From assembly GCF_003696215.1 (NCBI RefSeq), contig NZ_RFFG01000008.1, forward strand, positions 86,892-150,891: DNA of 64,000 bases. The letters are read 5' to 3'. Position 1 is the stretch's first letter; every line of letters starts with the position of its first letter. The notes below the pieces were generated by a model, which did not search any database, had not been told where the DNA came from, and worked only from the letters and a program-made list of their open reading frames with translations. The translations under genes were made by a program, and so were the position numbers. This document shows positions 8,754 through 16,637 of this stretch, piece by piece. Origin of the DNA: Actinomadura harenae (GTDB lineage: Bacteria > Actinomycetota > Actinomycetes > Streptosporangiales > Streptosporangiaceae).

Positions 8754-9937
8754 CGGGTGGTGCAGAGGACGTTCTCGATGAGGGCGGAGACGGCGTCCTC
8801 CTGCTGGACGGTGTGGTCGAGGCTGTCCTCGAGCATCGTGGACATGGAGATGACGACGCTGCGGCGGCCGTCGGACGTGACGGCGTTCCGGGTCTTGTAG
8901 CCGAGGATGTCGCCGGGGTGGAAGGAGTAGCTTCCGCCGCAGGTCAGCGGGCGGGAGAAGAGGCCGAGGCCGTCGGTCGCGCCCGGCCAGACGACGGCCT
9001 GCGGGCCCTGGACCGGGACGCCGCGGCGCAGCTCCCTCTGCTGGGCGGGGCGCAGGAGGCGGCCCGCGTCGAGGGCGCGGAAGAAGCGGTCGAGGTCGGC
9101 GGTGGTGCTGATGAGGCCGCCCGCGGCCCCGGCCCACGCGCTGTCGCGGTTCTCGGTGACGTCGGTGAGGCCGCCGGTCTCGAACAGCTGGTAGCCGCGG
9201 GCGTGCGGGCCGGTGATGCGCGGCGACTCGCCCGGGAAGGTGGTGTGGTCCATGCCGAGGGGACGCAGGATGCGGTTCCGCACCTCGGTGTCCCAGGGGT
9301 TGCCGGTGAGCTTCTTGATGACCATCCCGAGGAGGAGGTAGCCGGTGTTGCAGTAGTGCCAGCCCTTGCCGGGCTCGAAGTCCGGCTTGTGGTTCATGGA
9401 GCGCGCGACGAGTTCCTCGGCCGTGTGGGTGTCGAGGCGGTGCAGGGCGTAGGACTCGGGTGAGTCGATCGACGGCATGTCGTCGTGCAGGCCGCTGGTG
9501 TGCTGGAGCAGGTTCCGGATGGTGATCTTCCGTCCGTCGTTGCCGTTGCCCTGGACGACGCCGGGCAGGACGTGCTCGACGGTGTCGTCCACGGAGAGGC
9601 GCCCCTCGCCGACGAGTTGCAGGACGGTCGTGGCGGTGAGCGTCTTGGTGACGCTCGCGACGCGGAAGCGTCCGTTGGACGGGACGGGCCGCTTCGTCCG
9701 GACGTCGGCGACGCCGCTGGTCACGACGCGGGAGCGGCCGTCCGGCCCGGTGACGCGGACCTGGACGCCGGTGACGCCGAGGTCGCGGAGGGCGTCCGCG
9801 TCCCGCTGCAACGTGGAGGGAGCGGCGGCCGAGGCCGGGACGGCGGTGGCGACGGACGTCAGGGCCACGGCGGCGAAGGCGAGGAATGCGGGTTTGCGCA
9901 CGGTGAATCTCCTGGTGAGAGCGTTCTTGATCAACAC
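8750..9937 (-). CDS. Secreted serine hydrolase (beta-lactamase / DD-peptidase class C fold)
   Basis: The 395-aa protein has a signal peptide (residues 1-38, ending PASAAA). It carries the penicilloyl-serine motifs: SVTK (Ser95-Lys98), YCN (Tyr195-Asn197) and, near the C-terminus, a histidine-containing substitute for KTG (SFHPGDILGY). The flanking motif LLQHTSGLHDD is typical of D-alanyl-D-alanine carboxypeptidases and esterases of the serine beta-lactamase-like family. It acts outside the membrane. Whether its substrate is peptidoglycan or a small ester cannot be told. Confidence 0.88.
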   Translation of the reverse strand: MLIKNALTRRFTVRKPAFLAFAAVALTSVATAVPASAAAPSTLQRDADALRDLGVTGVQVRVTGPDGRSRVVTSGVADVRTKRPVPSNGRFRVASVTKTLTATTVLQLVGEGRLSVDDTVEHVLPGVVQGNGNDGRKITIRNLLQHTSGLHDDMPSIDSPESYALHRLDTHTAEELVARSMNHKPDFEPGKGWHYCNTGYLLLGMVIKKLTGNPWDTEVRNRILRPLGMDHTTFPGESPRITGPHARGYQLFETGGLTDVTENRDSAWAGAAGGLISTTADLDRFFRALDAGRLLRPAQQRELRRGVPVQGPQAVVWPGATDGLGLFSRPLTCGGSYSFHPGDILGYKTRNAVTSDGRRSVVISMSTMLEDSLDHTVQQEDAVSALIENVLCTTR

Positions 9938-10012
9938 CTTCGACGCTAGGACCCGGTGCTCGACGCGGCGACCGGGCGCGGCCCCGTGTCGGTGGTGGTG
10001 CCCGCTACACCG

Positions 10013-10693
10013 TCACGCGCCGGGGACGATCAGGCCGGACTCGTAGGCGGCGATGACGGCCTGGGTGCGGTCGCGGAGGCCGAGCTTGCCGAGGATGCGG
10101 CTGACGTGCGTCTTCACCGTCTCCTCGCTGACGACCAGGTGGACGGCGATCTCCGGGTTGGACAGGCCCTCGGCCATCGCGCGCAGCACCTCGGTCTCGC
10201 GCGGGGTGAGGGCGGCGAGCGCGGACGGCGTGGTCCTCGGGCGGCGGCGGGAGCGGGCGAACTCCTCGACGAGGCGGCGGGTGACACCGGGCGCGAGGAG
10301 GGCGTCCCCGGCGGCGACGACGCGGACGGCCTCGAAGAGGCGTTCGGCGGTGACGTCCTTGAGGAGGAAGCCGCTGGCCCCGGCGGCGAGCGCGTCGTAG
10401 ACGTACTCGTCCAGCTCGAAGGTGGTGAGGATGAGGACGCGGGGCATGTGACCGGCGGCGCGGGGGGTGTGGTCGGCGGCGCGGAGGCGTTCGGTGGCCT
10501 CGATGCCGTCCATGCCGGGCATGCGGACGTCCATGAGGACGACGTCGGGGCGGAGCGTCGCGCAGAGGCGGACGGCCTCGGCGCCGTCGGCGGCGGTCCC
10601 GGCGACGGCGAAGTCCGGCTGGGTGCCGAGGAGGGCGGCGTAGCCGGAGCGGACGATCTCGTGGTCGTCGGCGACGACGATGCTGATGGTCAC
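10013..10693 (-). CDS. NarL/LuxR-type response regulator
   Basis: The 226-aa protein starts at GTG 10693. The receiver domain has Asp9-Asp10, the phospho-acceptor Asp55 (VVLMDVRMPGMDG) and the LLKD lysine region. The C-terminal LuxR helix-turn-helix reads LTPRETEVLRAMAEGLSNPE followed by VSEETVKTHVSRILGKLGL. It is coupled to the histidine kinase (GTGA overlap at 10690-10693). It probably controls the divergent ABC exporter at 11.9-15.1 kb. Confidence 0.92.
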   Translation of the reverse strand: MTISIVVADDHEIVRSGYAALLGTQPDFAVAGTAADGAEAVRLCATLRPDVVLMDVRMPGMDGIEATERLRAADHTPRAAGHMPRVLILTTFELDEYVYDALAAGASGFLLKDVTAERLFEAVRVVAAGDALLAPGVTRRLVEEFARSRRRPRTTPSALAALTPRETEVLRAMAEGLSNPEIAVHLVVSEETVKTHVSRILGKLGLRDRTQAVIAAYESGLIVPGA

Positions 10694-11790
10694 GCGGGCC
10701 GTCCGGGGAGGGTCGCTTCGATGAGGAAGCCGCCGCCGGGGGCGGGGCCGGTGCGGAGGTCGCCGCCGACGGTGGCGGCGCGTTCGCGCATGCCGAGCAG
10801 GCCGTGCGCGTCGGGGCGGACGTCGTCGCGGGGGCCGGGTCCGAGGTCGCGGACGCGGAGTTCGAGGGCGTCCGGGGTGTAGTGGAGTTCGATGTCGACG
10901 GCGGTTCCGGGGGCGTGGCGGCGGGCGTTGGTGAGGGCCTCCTGGACGATCCGGTAGGCGGTGAGCTCGACGCCGGGGTCCAGGGGCGCGACGGGCCCGC
11001 TGACGATGAGCCGGACGGTCGAGCCGGTCGTGGCGCGGGTCTCCTCGACGAGGCCGACGAGCTGGGCGAGGCCGGGCTGGGGCCTGCGGGCGGCCTGCTC
11101 GCCGTCGCCCGCGTCCTCGCGGAGGACGCCGAGGAGGCGGCGCATCTCGGTGAGGGCGCTGCGGGCGGTGTCGCCGATGCCGAGCAGGCGTTTCGCGCCG
11201 TCGGCGGGCATGCCGGGAGTCGCGAGCCGGGCGGTCTCGGCCTGGACGGCGATCATCGAGATGTGGTGGGCGACGACGTCGTGCAGTTCGCGGGCGATGC
11301 GGGCGCGTTCGCTCTTGGCGGTGTTCTCCAGGAGGGTCGCGCCGATGGTCTGCTCGGCGGCGGTCTGCCGTTCGGCCTGCGTGCGCGCCCACCGGACGAG
11401 CCCGGCCCCGGCGGCGACGGGCGCGAGCACGGCGGCGACGCGCGCGGTCAGGCCGGGATGCGGGAGCAGGGCGAAGACGGCGAAGGGGACGATGAGGACG
11501 GCGGCGAGCGCGTACGTCCCGTCCCGTCCGAGCAGGTGGAGGGTGATGAGGAGGGCGGCGCAGCCCGAGAAGGTGAGGCCGCCGGTCGCGGCGAGGGAGG
11601 TCAGGCACGCGCCGGACACGGCGACGGCCGCGAGCGGGACATGCGGGATGACCAACGGCAACGTGGTGAACAGGCAGAGCAGCAGCGCGTAGAGCAGCGT
11701 GCCGGTGCCGTGACCGTGGCCGGTCAGCTCGCCGACGGCGGTCACCGCCAGCAGTCCCCCGATTCCGACACGTCCCCGCACGCAGGCCAT
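10690..11790 (-). CDS. NarL-type sensor histidine kinase
   Basis: The 366-aa protein has four to five predicted membrane segments in residues 10-135 and no large extracellular domain. A HisKA_3 box with His170 (ERARIARELHDVVAHHISMI) is followed by a HATPase domain with the N box (AYRIVQEALTNARRHAPG) and a G box (HGLLGMRERAATVGG). The short membrane sensor resembles intramembrane-sensing kinases that respond to envelope stress and control ABC exporters. Its partner regulator overlaps downstream, and the ABC genes are divergent. Confidence 0.92.
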   Translation of the reverse strand: MACVRGRVGIGGLLAVTAVGELTGHGHGTGTLLYALLLCLFTTLPLVIPHVPLAAVAVSGACLTSLAATGGLTFSGCAALLITLHLLGRDGTYALAAVLIVPFAVFALLPHPGLTARVAAVLAPVAAGAGLVRWARTQAERQTAAEQTIGATLLENTAKSERARIARELHDVVAHHISMIAVQAETARLATPGMPADGAKRLLGIGDTARSALTEMRRLLGVLREDAGDGEQAARRPQPGLAQLVGLVEETRATTGSTVRLIVSGPVAPLDPGVELTAYRIVQEALTNARRHAPGTAVDIELHYTPDALELRVRDLGPGPRDDVRPDAHGLLGMRERAATVGGDLRTGPAPGGGFLIEATLPGRPA

Positions 11791-11915
11791 CTTCCCGATG
11801 TTCCGGACATCCCGCCATCGCTCGTGTGGGGGACCCGCCCCTCGAACCGGGGACGGCGAAGACCGCTCACGTGGGGGACGCGCCGCGCCCGCCGCCCCGC
11901 CTAGCGTCGTCAGGC

Positions 11916-12839
11916 ATGGAGATAGAAGTCGACGGCCTGCGCAAACGGTACGGGCAGGTCAGTGCGCTGGACGGAGTGTCGTTCACCGTGCGGCCCGGCC
12001 TGGTGACGGGGTTCGTCGGGCCGAACGGCTCGGGGAAGTCCACGACGATGCGGATCATCCTCGGCCTGGACGCCGCGGACGGCGGGCGGGCGCTCGTGGG
12101 AGGCCGTCCGTACCGGTCGCTGCGGGATCCGCTGCGCGCGGTCGGGTCGATGCTGGACGCGTCGGCCTTGCACCCCGGGCGGCGCGGACGCGACCACCTG
12201 CGCTGGATCGCGAACGCCGCCGGGCTCCCGTCGCGCCGCGTGGACGAGGTGCTGGAGCGGGTGGGGCTCGCGGGCGGCGCGGCGAAGCGCCGGGCCGGCG
12301 GGTACTCGCTCGGGATGCGGCAGCGGCTCGGGATCGCGGCGGCGCTGCTCGGTGATCCGCGGGCGCTGATGCTGGACGAGCCGGTCAACGGCCTCGACCC
12401 GGAGGGCATCGTGTGGATCCGCGGGCTGCTGCGGTCGCTGGCCGCCGAGGGCCGCGCGGTGCTCGTGTCCAGTCACCTGATGGGCGAGCTGGAGGACACG
12501 GCGGACCGCCTGGTGGTGATCGGGCGGGGCCGGGTCATCGCGGACACGAGCGTCCCGGAGCTGCTGTCGGCGGCGTCCGGCGGGCGGGTCGCGCTGCGGA
12601 CGAGCGCGCCCGCCGAGGCGATGGCGGTGCTCAGCCACGCGGGCGGGACGGTCGCGTCGGTCGGCGCGGACGCGCTCACGGTGACCGGGCTCGACGCGGA
12701 GGCCACGGTGGCGGCGCTCGGGGCGTCCCAGGTGCCGTTCGCCGAGGTCAGCGCGCATCGGGCGACGCTGGAGGAGGCGTACATGGAGTTGACACGCGAC
12801 GCCGCCGAGTTCCAGGGCGTTCCGGGCGGTGCGGCATGA
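11916..12839 (+). CDS. ABC-2 exporter ATP-binding protein
   Basis: The 307-aa ATPase has Walker A GPNGSGKST (35-43), signature YSLGMRQRL and Walker B LMLDEPVNGLDPEG, followed by a switch histidine (VLVSSHLMGELE). The C-terminal 90 residues form the usual extension of the drug/bacteriocin exporter subfamily. ATG 11916 is chosen because the fold begins there. Its stop overlaps the start of the first permease gene (ATGA). Confidence 0.92.
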   Translation: MEIEVDGLRKRYGQVSALDGVSFTVRPGLVTGFVGPNGSGKSTTMRIILGLDAADGGRALVGGRPYRSLRDPLRAVGSMLDASALHPGRRGRDHLRWIANAAGLPSRRVDEVLERVGLAGGAAKRRAGGYSLGMRQRLGIAAALLGDPRALMLDEPVNGLDPEGIVWIRGLLRSLAAEGRAVLVSSHLMGELEDTADRLVVIGRGRVIADTSVPELLSAASGGRVALRTSAPAEAMAVLSHAGGTVASVGADALTVTGLDAEATVAALGASQVPFAEVSAHRATLEEAYMELTRDAAEFQGVPGGAA

Positions 12840-14338
12840 GCGCCGTGCTGTTCCGGCAGGTCCGGGCCGAGTGGACGAAGCTGCGGACGGTCCGCCGGTG
12901 GACGCTGACGCTGCTCGCGGCGGCGGCCGCGATGGTGGTGGTGTCGCTGCTGGGGGCGTCCGGCGGGAGTGTGCAGCACGCGGGCGGCCGGGAGGACGGG
13001 CCGCCGACCGGGCCCGAGGGGAAGAAGGTGCGGGACGGGCTCCAGTTCGTCCGCCAGGAGTTGCGCGGGGACGGAACGATCACGGCGCGCGTGACGTCGC
13101 TGACGAGCCGCGTGGAGGGCGGGGCGCCCGGGTCGAAGACGGTGCCGTGGGCGAAGGCCGGGATCATGGTGAGGGCGGGCACGGCGCCCGGCGCGTCCTT
13201 CGTGGCGCTGATGGTGACGCCCGGCCACGGAGTGCGGTTGCAGCACGACTTCCTGCATGACGAGCAGGTGGCGTCGTCCGCGAAGTGGCTGCGGCTGACG
13301 CGGGCGGGCTCGCGGTTCACGGCCTCCGTCTCGGACGACGGGACGACGTGGAAGAAGGCGGGCACGGTGACGCCGCGAAGCGTCCCGGCGACCGCGCAGG
13401 CCGGGATCTTCACCGGGTCACCGGCGTACACCGAGATGAAGCGGAACTTCGGGGCGCTGAGCATCAACGACCTGCCCGCGCACGCGGTCGGCGTCTTCGA
13501 CCACCTGAACGTCACGGGCGCGCATCCCGGCACGTGGACGGACACGAAGATCGGCGGCCCGTTCATGGGCGGGCCGCCCGGCGACGATCCCGCGCCGGAG
13601 GTGAAGGACGGGTCGTCCTTCTCGGGCGGCACGGTCACCGTGACCGGATCGGGTGAGTTCGGACCGCTGCCGCGCGGCTCCGACCTGGTGCAACGCGGAC
13701 TTCAGGGGGCGCTCGTCGGGCTACTCGTGGTGGTGGCCGTGGGCGCGCTGTCGATGACGTCGGAGTTCCGGCACGGGCTCGTCCGGACGACGTTCACGGC
13801 GCATCCGCGGCGCGGCGGGATGCTGGTGGCGAAGGCGCTGGTGCTGGGTGTGACGGTGTTCGCCGTGTCGGCGGCCGCGCTGGCGGTGGCGTTCCCGATG
13901 GCGCAGTCGCGGCTGCGGTCGTCCGGATTCAAACCGCCGGGGTTCCCGCGGTGGAGTCTGTCCGATCCGGCGGCGCTGCGGGCGGTCCTCGGGTCGGCGC
14001 TGCTGGTCGCGCTGGTGGCCGTCCTCGCGATGGCGTTCGGGGCGGTGTTCCGGCACAGCGCGGCGGCGATCGCGGTGGTGCTGGTCGTGGTGCTGATCCC
14101 GCAGATCCTCGCGCCCGCGCTGCCGCTCGGGGTGGCGCGGTTCCTGTTGAGCGCGACGCCCGCAGCCGGGTTCGCCATCCAGCAGAGCGCGCCGCACTAC
14201 TCGTTCACCTCGGAGGCGTGTCTTCCGGAGGACGGCTGCTACCCGCTGTCGCCGTGGGCCGGCCTGGCCGTCCCCGTCCTGTACGTGGTGGCCGCGATGC
14301 TGCTCGCGTGGTGGCAGCTGCGCCGGAGGGACGCGTGA
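12836..14338 (+). CDS. ABC-2 permease with extracytoplasmic lectin-like insertion
   Basis: The 500-aa protein starts with a cytoplasmic EWTKLRT motif and a first membrane segment (about 22-42). An extracytoplasmic region of about 245 residues follows, and then the remaining five or so membrane segments (about 288 onward). Residues 65-225 resemble concanavalin-like DUF1349-type domains: GDGTITARVTSL, WAKAGIMVRAGTAPGASFVA, LMVTPGHGVRLQHDF, and WLRLTRAGSRFTASVSDDGT. Such domains often bind sugars. The insertion lies between the first and second membrane segments, so it would face the outside. A typical permease of this class is about 250 aa, like the next gene. Confidence 0.85.
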   Translation: MSAVLFRQVRAEWTKLRTVRRWTLTLLAAAAAMVVVSLLGASGGSVQHAGGREDGPPTGPEGKKVRDGLQFVRQELRGDGTITARVTSLTSRVEGGAPGSKTVPWAKAGIMVRAGTAPGASFVALMVTPGHGVRLQHDFLHDEQVASSAKWLRLTRAGSRFTASVSDDGTTWKKAGTVTPRSVPATAQAGIFTGSPAYTEMKRNFGALSINDLPAHAVGVFDHLNVTGAHPGTWTDTKIGGPFMGGPPGDDPAPEVKDGSSFSGGTVTVTGSGEFGPLPRGSDLVQRGLQGALVGLLVVVAVGALSMTSEFRHGLVRTTFTAHPRRGGMLVAKALVLGVTVFAVSAAALAVAFPMAQSRLRSSGFKPPGFPRWSLSDPAALRAVLGSALLVALVAVLAMAFGAVFRHSAAAIAVVLVVVLIPQILAPALPLGVARFLLSATPAAGFAIQQSAPHYSFTSEACLPEDGCYPLSPWAGLAVPVLYVVAAMLLAWWQLRRRDA

Positions 14339-14369
14339 CGCGCGGCGGCGAGTGGCGCGGGAGGGACGC

Positions 14370-15122
14370 GTGACCCGGGAACTGCACGCGGAGTGGACGA
14401 AGCTGCGGACGCTGTCCAGCACGGCGTGGCTGCTGCTCGCGACATGCGCGCTGACCGTGCTGGTAGGCACGCTCGTCTCGACGGCCGTCAGCGCGTCGGA
14501 CGGCCCGCAGGACCTGCCGAAGCTGGTGCTCGGCGGGATCCAGTACGGGCAGGCGACGATGGTCGTCCTGGCCTGCCTCACGGTCTGCGCCGAGTACGGG
14601 ACGGGCACGATCGGCCCGACGCTGGTCGCGATGCCCCGGCGGCTGCGCGTGTTCGCGGCCAAGGCCGTGGTCGTCTCCGTCCTCGCGGCCGTCTGCGGGG
14701 TGCTGGGCGTCGCGGGTTCGCTGGTGGCCGGACGGTTCGTCGTGGCCTCGGACGGGTTCGCCGCACTCCCCCTGACGGACGGCGCGACCCTGCGCGCCGC
14801 CGCCGGGACCGTCCTCTACCTGGGGCTCGTCGCCCTGCTCAGCCTCGGGCTGGCGACGGCGCTGCGCGACTCCGGGGTCGCGATCATGACGGTGCTGAGC
14901 GTCCTGTACGCGGTGCCGATCCTGACGCGGCTGGTGGCGTCCGAGCACTGGAAGCTAAGGCTGGAGAAGTACGCGCCGATGAAGGCCGGGCTGTCGGTGC
15001 AGGCGACGAAGAACCTCGCGGCGCTGCCGCTCTCCCCCTGGCACGGGCTGGGCGTCCTGGCCCTGTACACCGCGGGGTGCCTGGCGCTGGGCGCGCTGCT
15101 CTTCCGCCTCCGCGACGCGTGA
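14370..15122 (+). CDS. ABC-2 permease, ordinary size
   Basis: The 250-aa protein has six predicted membrane segments and the same N-terminal EWTKLRTL motif as its larger neighbour. This suggests that the two descend from one gene and form a heterodimer around the ATPase. GTG 14370, with GGAGG five bases upstream, is preferred to GTG 14352. It is the last gene of the three-gene exporter operon, probably under the divergent two-component system. Confidence 0.87.
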   Translation: MTRELHAEWTKLRTLSSTAWLLLATCALTVLVGTLVSTAVSASDGPQDLPKLVLGGIQYGQATMVVLACLTVCAEYGTGTIGPTLVAMPRRLRVFAAKAVVVSVLAAVCGVLGVAGSLVAGRFVVASDGFAALPLTDGATLRAAAGTVLYLGLVALLSLGLATALRDSGVAIMTVLSVLYAVPILTRLVASEHWKLRLEKYAPMKAGLSVQATKNLAALPLSPWHGLGVLALYTAGCLALGALLFRLRDA

Positions 15123-15207
15123 GCGGAAAGGTTCTGGATCTCCCTTCGCCGGGAGCCGGGCGTCACTACGCTGGCGGGTTTTCAGGCTCCCGAAGGTGGA
15201 CGAATCG

Positions 15208-15756
15208 ATGTTCCAGATCGTGGAGGGCGGCCGCTACTGGTGCGCCCTGGTCATCCGGCTCGAGGACGGTGTGGACGACGCGCTCCTCGCCGCCGTCACC
15301 GCAGCCACGGACCTGTCGTTCGAGGAGTACGGGTCGGGCGGGTTCGGCGGCGAGACGCTCGCGGACGTGTGGAAGGCGGGCGACAACCTCCTGATGGAGG
15401 TGGAGTGCGATGAGGTGGGGGTGAAGGCGCTGTTCGTCCGCGCGGACACGCAGGAGCGCGCGATCGCGATCCGGTCCACCGTGGGCGAGCACATGTCGGC
15501 GTGGAGCGAGCAGATGCTCCGCACGCAGCTCGCCGACTCCTACGCCGACGCGCCGAAGTCCCTGGTCGCGCTGCTGATGGCGACGGGCGGCGCGCGGGCG
15601 GACGACGAGACTCTCGACCTGCTGCAACGCGCCCTGGACCACGAGGACGAGGAGGTCCGCGAGTACGCCGAGTACGCGGCGCAGGTCGCGGCCGAGCTGG
15701 GTCACCCGCCGGTCGTGATGCGCGAAGCGGAGTCGGGAGAGGCGCGGGCGGAGTAG
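15208..15756 (+). CDS. Hypothetical protein, acidic, cytoplasmic
   Basis: I do not recognise this family. From ATG 15208 (MFQIVEGGRYWCALVIRLED) the product is 182 aa; a GTG at 15196 is equally possible. It is acidic, with no signal or membrane segment. The second half is helical (SLVALLMATGGARADDETLD, then ALDHEDEEVREYAEYAAQVA) and resembles a short HEAT-like repeat. It follows the exporter operon after 85 bp. Confidence 0.65.
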   Translation: MFQIVEGGRYWCALVIRLEDGVDDALLAAVTAATDLSFEEYGSGGFGGETLADVWKAGDNLLMEVECDEVGVKALFVRADTQERAIAIRSTVGEHMSAWSEQMLRTQLADSYADAPKSLVALLMATGGARADDETLDLLQRALDHEDEEVREYAEYAAQVAAELGHPPVVMREAESGEARAE

Positions 15757-15999
15757 CCGGGCGACGTCGTGGGCGCGGCTGAGCGGGGACCGGGTGTCGC
15801 CGGGGTTCCAGTCCTCGGCCGTCCAGACGTCCGACAGGACGGCCTTGACGAAGCCCCAGGCGATCACGCGGTCGAGGGGCAGGGCCGGCTCGGCGGCGAG
15901 TTGCTCGACGCGGGCCGGGACGAGGGCGGTGAGCGCCTCGTCCCGGTCGTCCGGGTCCGGGTTGGAGAGCAGCGCGCTGGTGATCAAACGCCGGACGCT
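15739..15999 (-). pseudogene. Remnant of an aminoglycoside/hydroxyurea-type phosphotransferase C-terminus
   Basis: An 87-codon stretch in one minus-strand frame reads LLSNPDPDDRDEALTALV, VEQLAAEPALPLDRVIAWGF, VKAVLSDVWTAEDW and HDVARLLRPRL. This pattern resembles the C-terminal end of the streptomycin 6-kinase-like (APH_6_hur) family. No start or catalytic loop precedes it: the upstream frame is out of phase with the next gene. The 3' side runs without a stop under the opposite-strand gene. It looks like a 5'-truncated remnant. The assignment is by eye. Confidence 0.5.
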
Positions 16000-16004
16000 A
16001 CCGC

Positions 16005-16505
16005 TCAGGCTCCGTCGCCGAGTTTCCTGATCGCGTAGGCGTGGGCGTCGAACTCGGCCAGCGCTTGCGCCGGGTCCTCGAACGCCTTCCACACCCGGTC
16101 GGCACGGACCTTCCCCTGCGCCTGCTGCGCCAGCTCGAAGAGCCGGTAGTTGTCGATCTGCTCGTCGAAGTCGCTGAGCGCCCGCTGCGCCGCCTTCTCC
16201 GCGCGCCGCCACTTCCCCCGGGCGAGCCACGTGACGGCCTCGACCTCGCACGCCTCCCACGAGACGGCCCCGCCGTACCCCGGCCCCGAGGACGCCGCCA
16301 TCGCCGCACTCCGCGCCCGGTTCGCCCCCTCGGCCGCCTTGACGGCGTCGTCGTACCGTCCGTCCGCGACGAGCAGCCACGCGGCCCGGATCCGCAGACC
16401 CATCAGCCGCAGATTCGCCTGAAGATCGAGCTCCGGAACGCTCTCCTCCTCGGAGATCCGCCCCCGCACCCGCTCCAGCTGGGCCCGCACTTCAGCGTCG
16501 TCCAC
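16005..16505 (-). CDS. Hypothetical helical protein (TPR-like)
   Basis: The 166-aa protein starts at GTG 16505, which is preceded by a strong AGGAGGAG with a 5-base gap. This decides against the longer frame. It is all-helical: LRIRAAWLLVADGRYDDAVKAAEGA, then CEVEAVTWLARGKWRRAEKAAQRALSDFDEQIDNYRL. It resembles two degenerate tetratricopeptide units. There is no signal peptide. It is divergent from the secreted glycine-rich gene at 16638. Function unknown. Confidence 0.7.
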   Translation of the reverse strand: MDDAEVRAQLERVRGRISEEESVPELDLQANLRLMGLRIRAAWLLVADGRYDDAVKAAEGANRARSAAMAASSGPGYGGAVSWEACEVEAVTWLARGKWRRAEKAAQRALSDFDEQIDNYRLFELAQQAQGKVRADRVWKAFEDPAQALAEFDAHAYAIRKLGDGA

Positions 16506-16637
16506 CCGTCCTCCTCCTGACACCGCCTCGTGCGCATCCTCCGCCATCTCGCCCGGGGCGATCAACACCCTTCGGGCGATGACGGGCATGGGGAGATCAT
16601 TGCCGCAGACGTGCCGGGACGTGACTTGATCAAACAT

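Noticed and set aside
10804..11904. Long plus-strand frame opposite the histidine kinase
   Set aside because: Composition is Gly/Asp/Ala-rich without any domain; the kinase on the other strand has H, N and G boxes in order.
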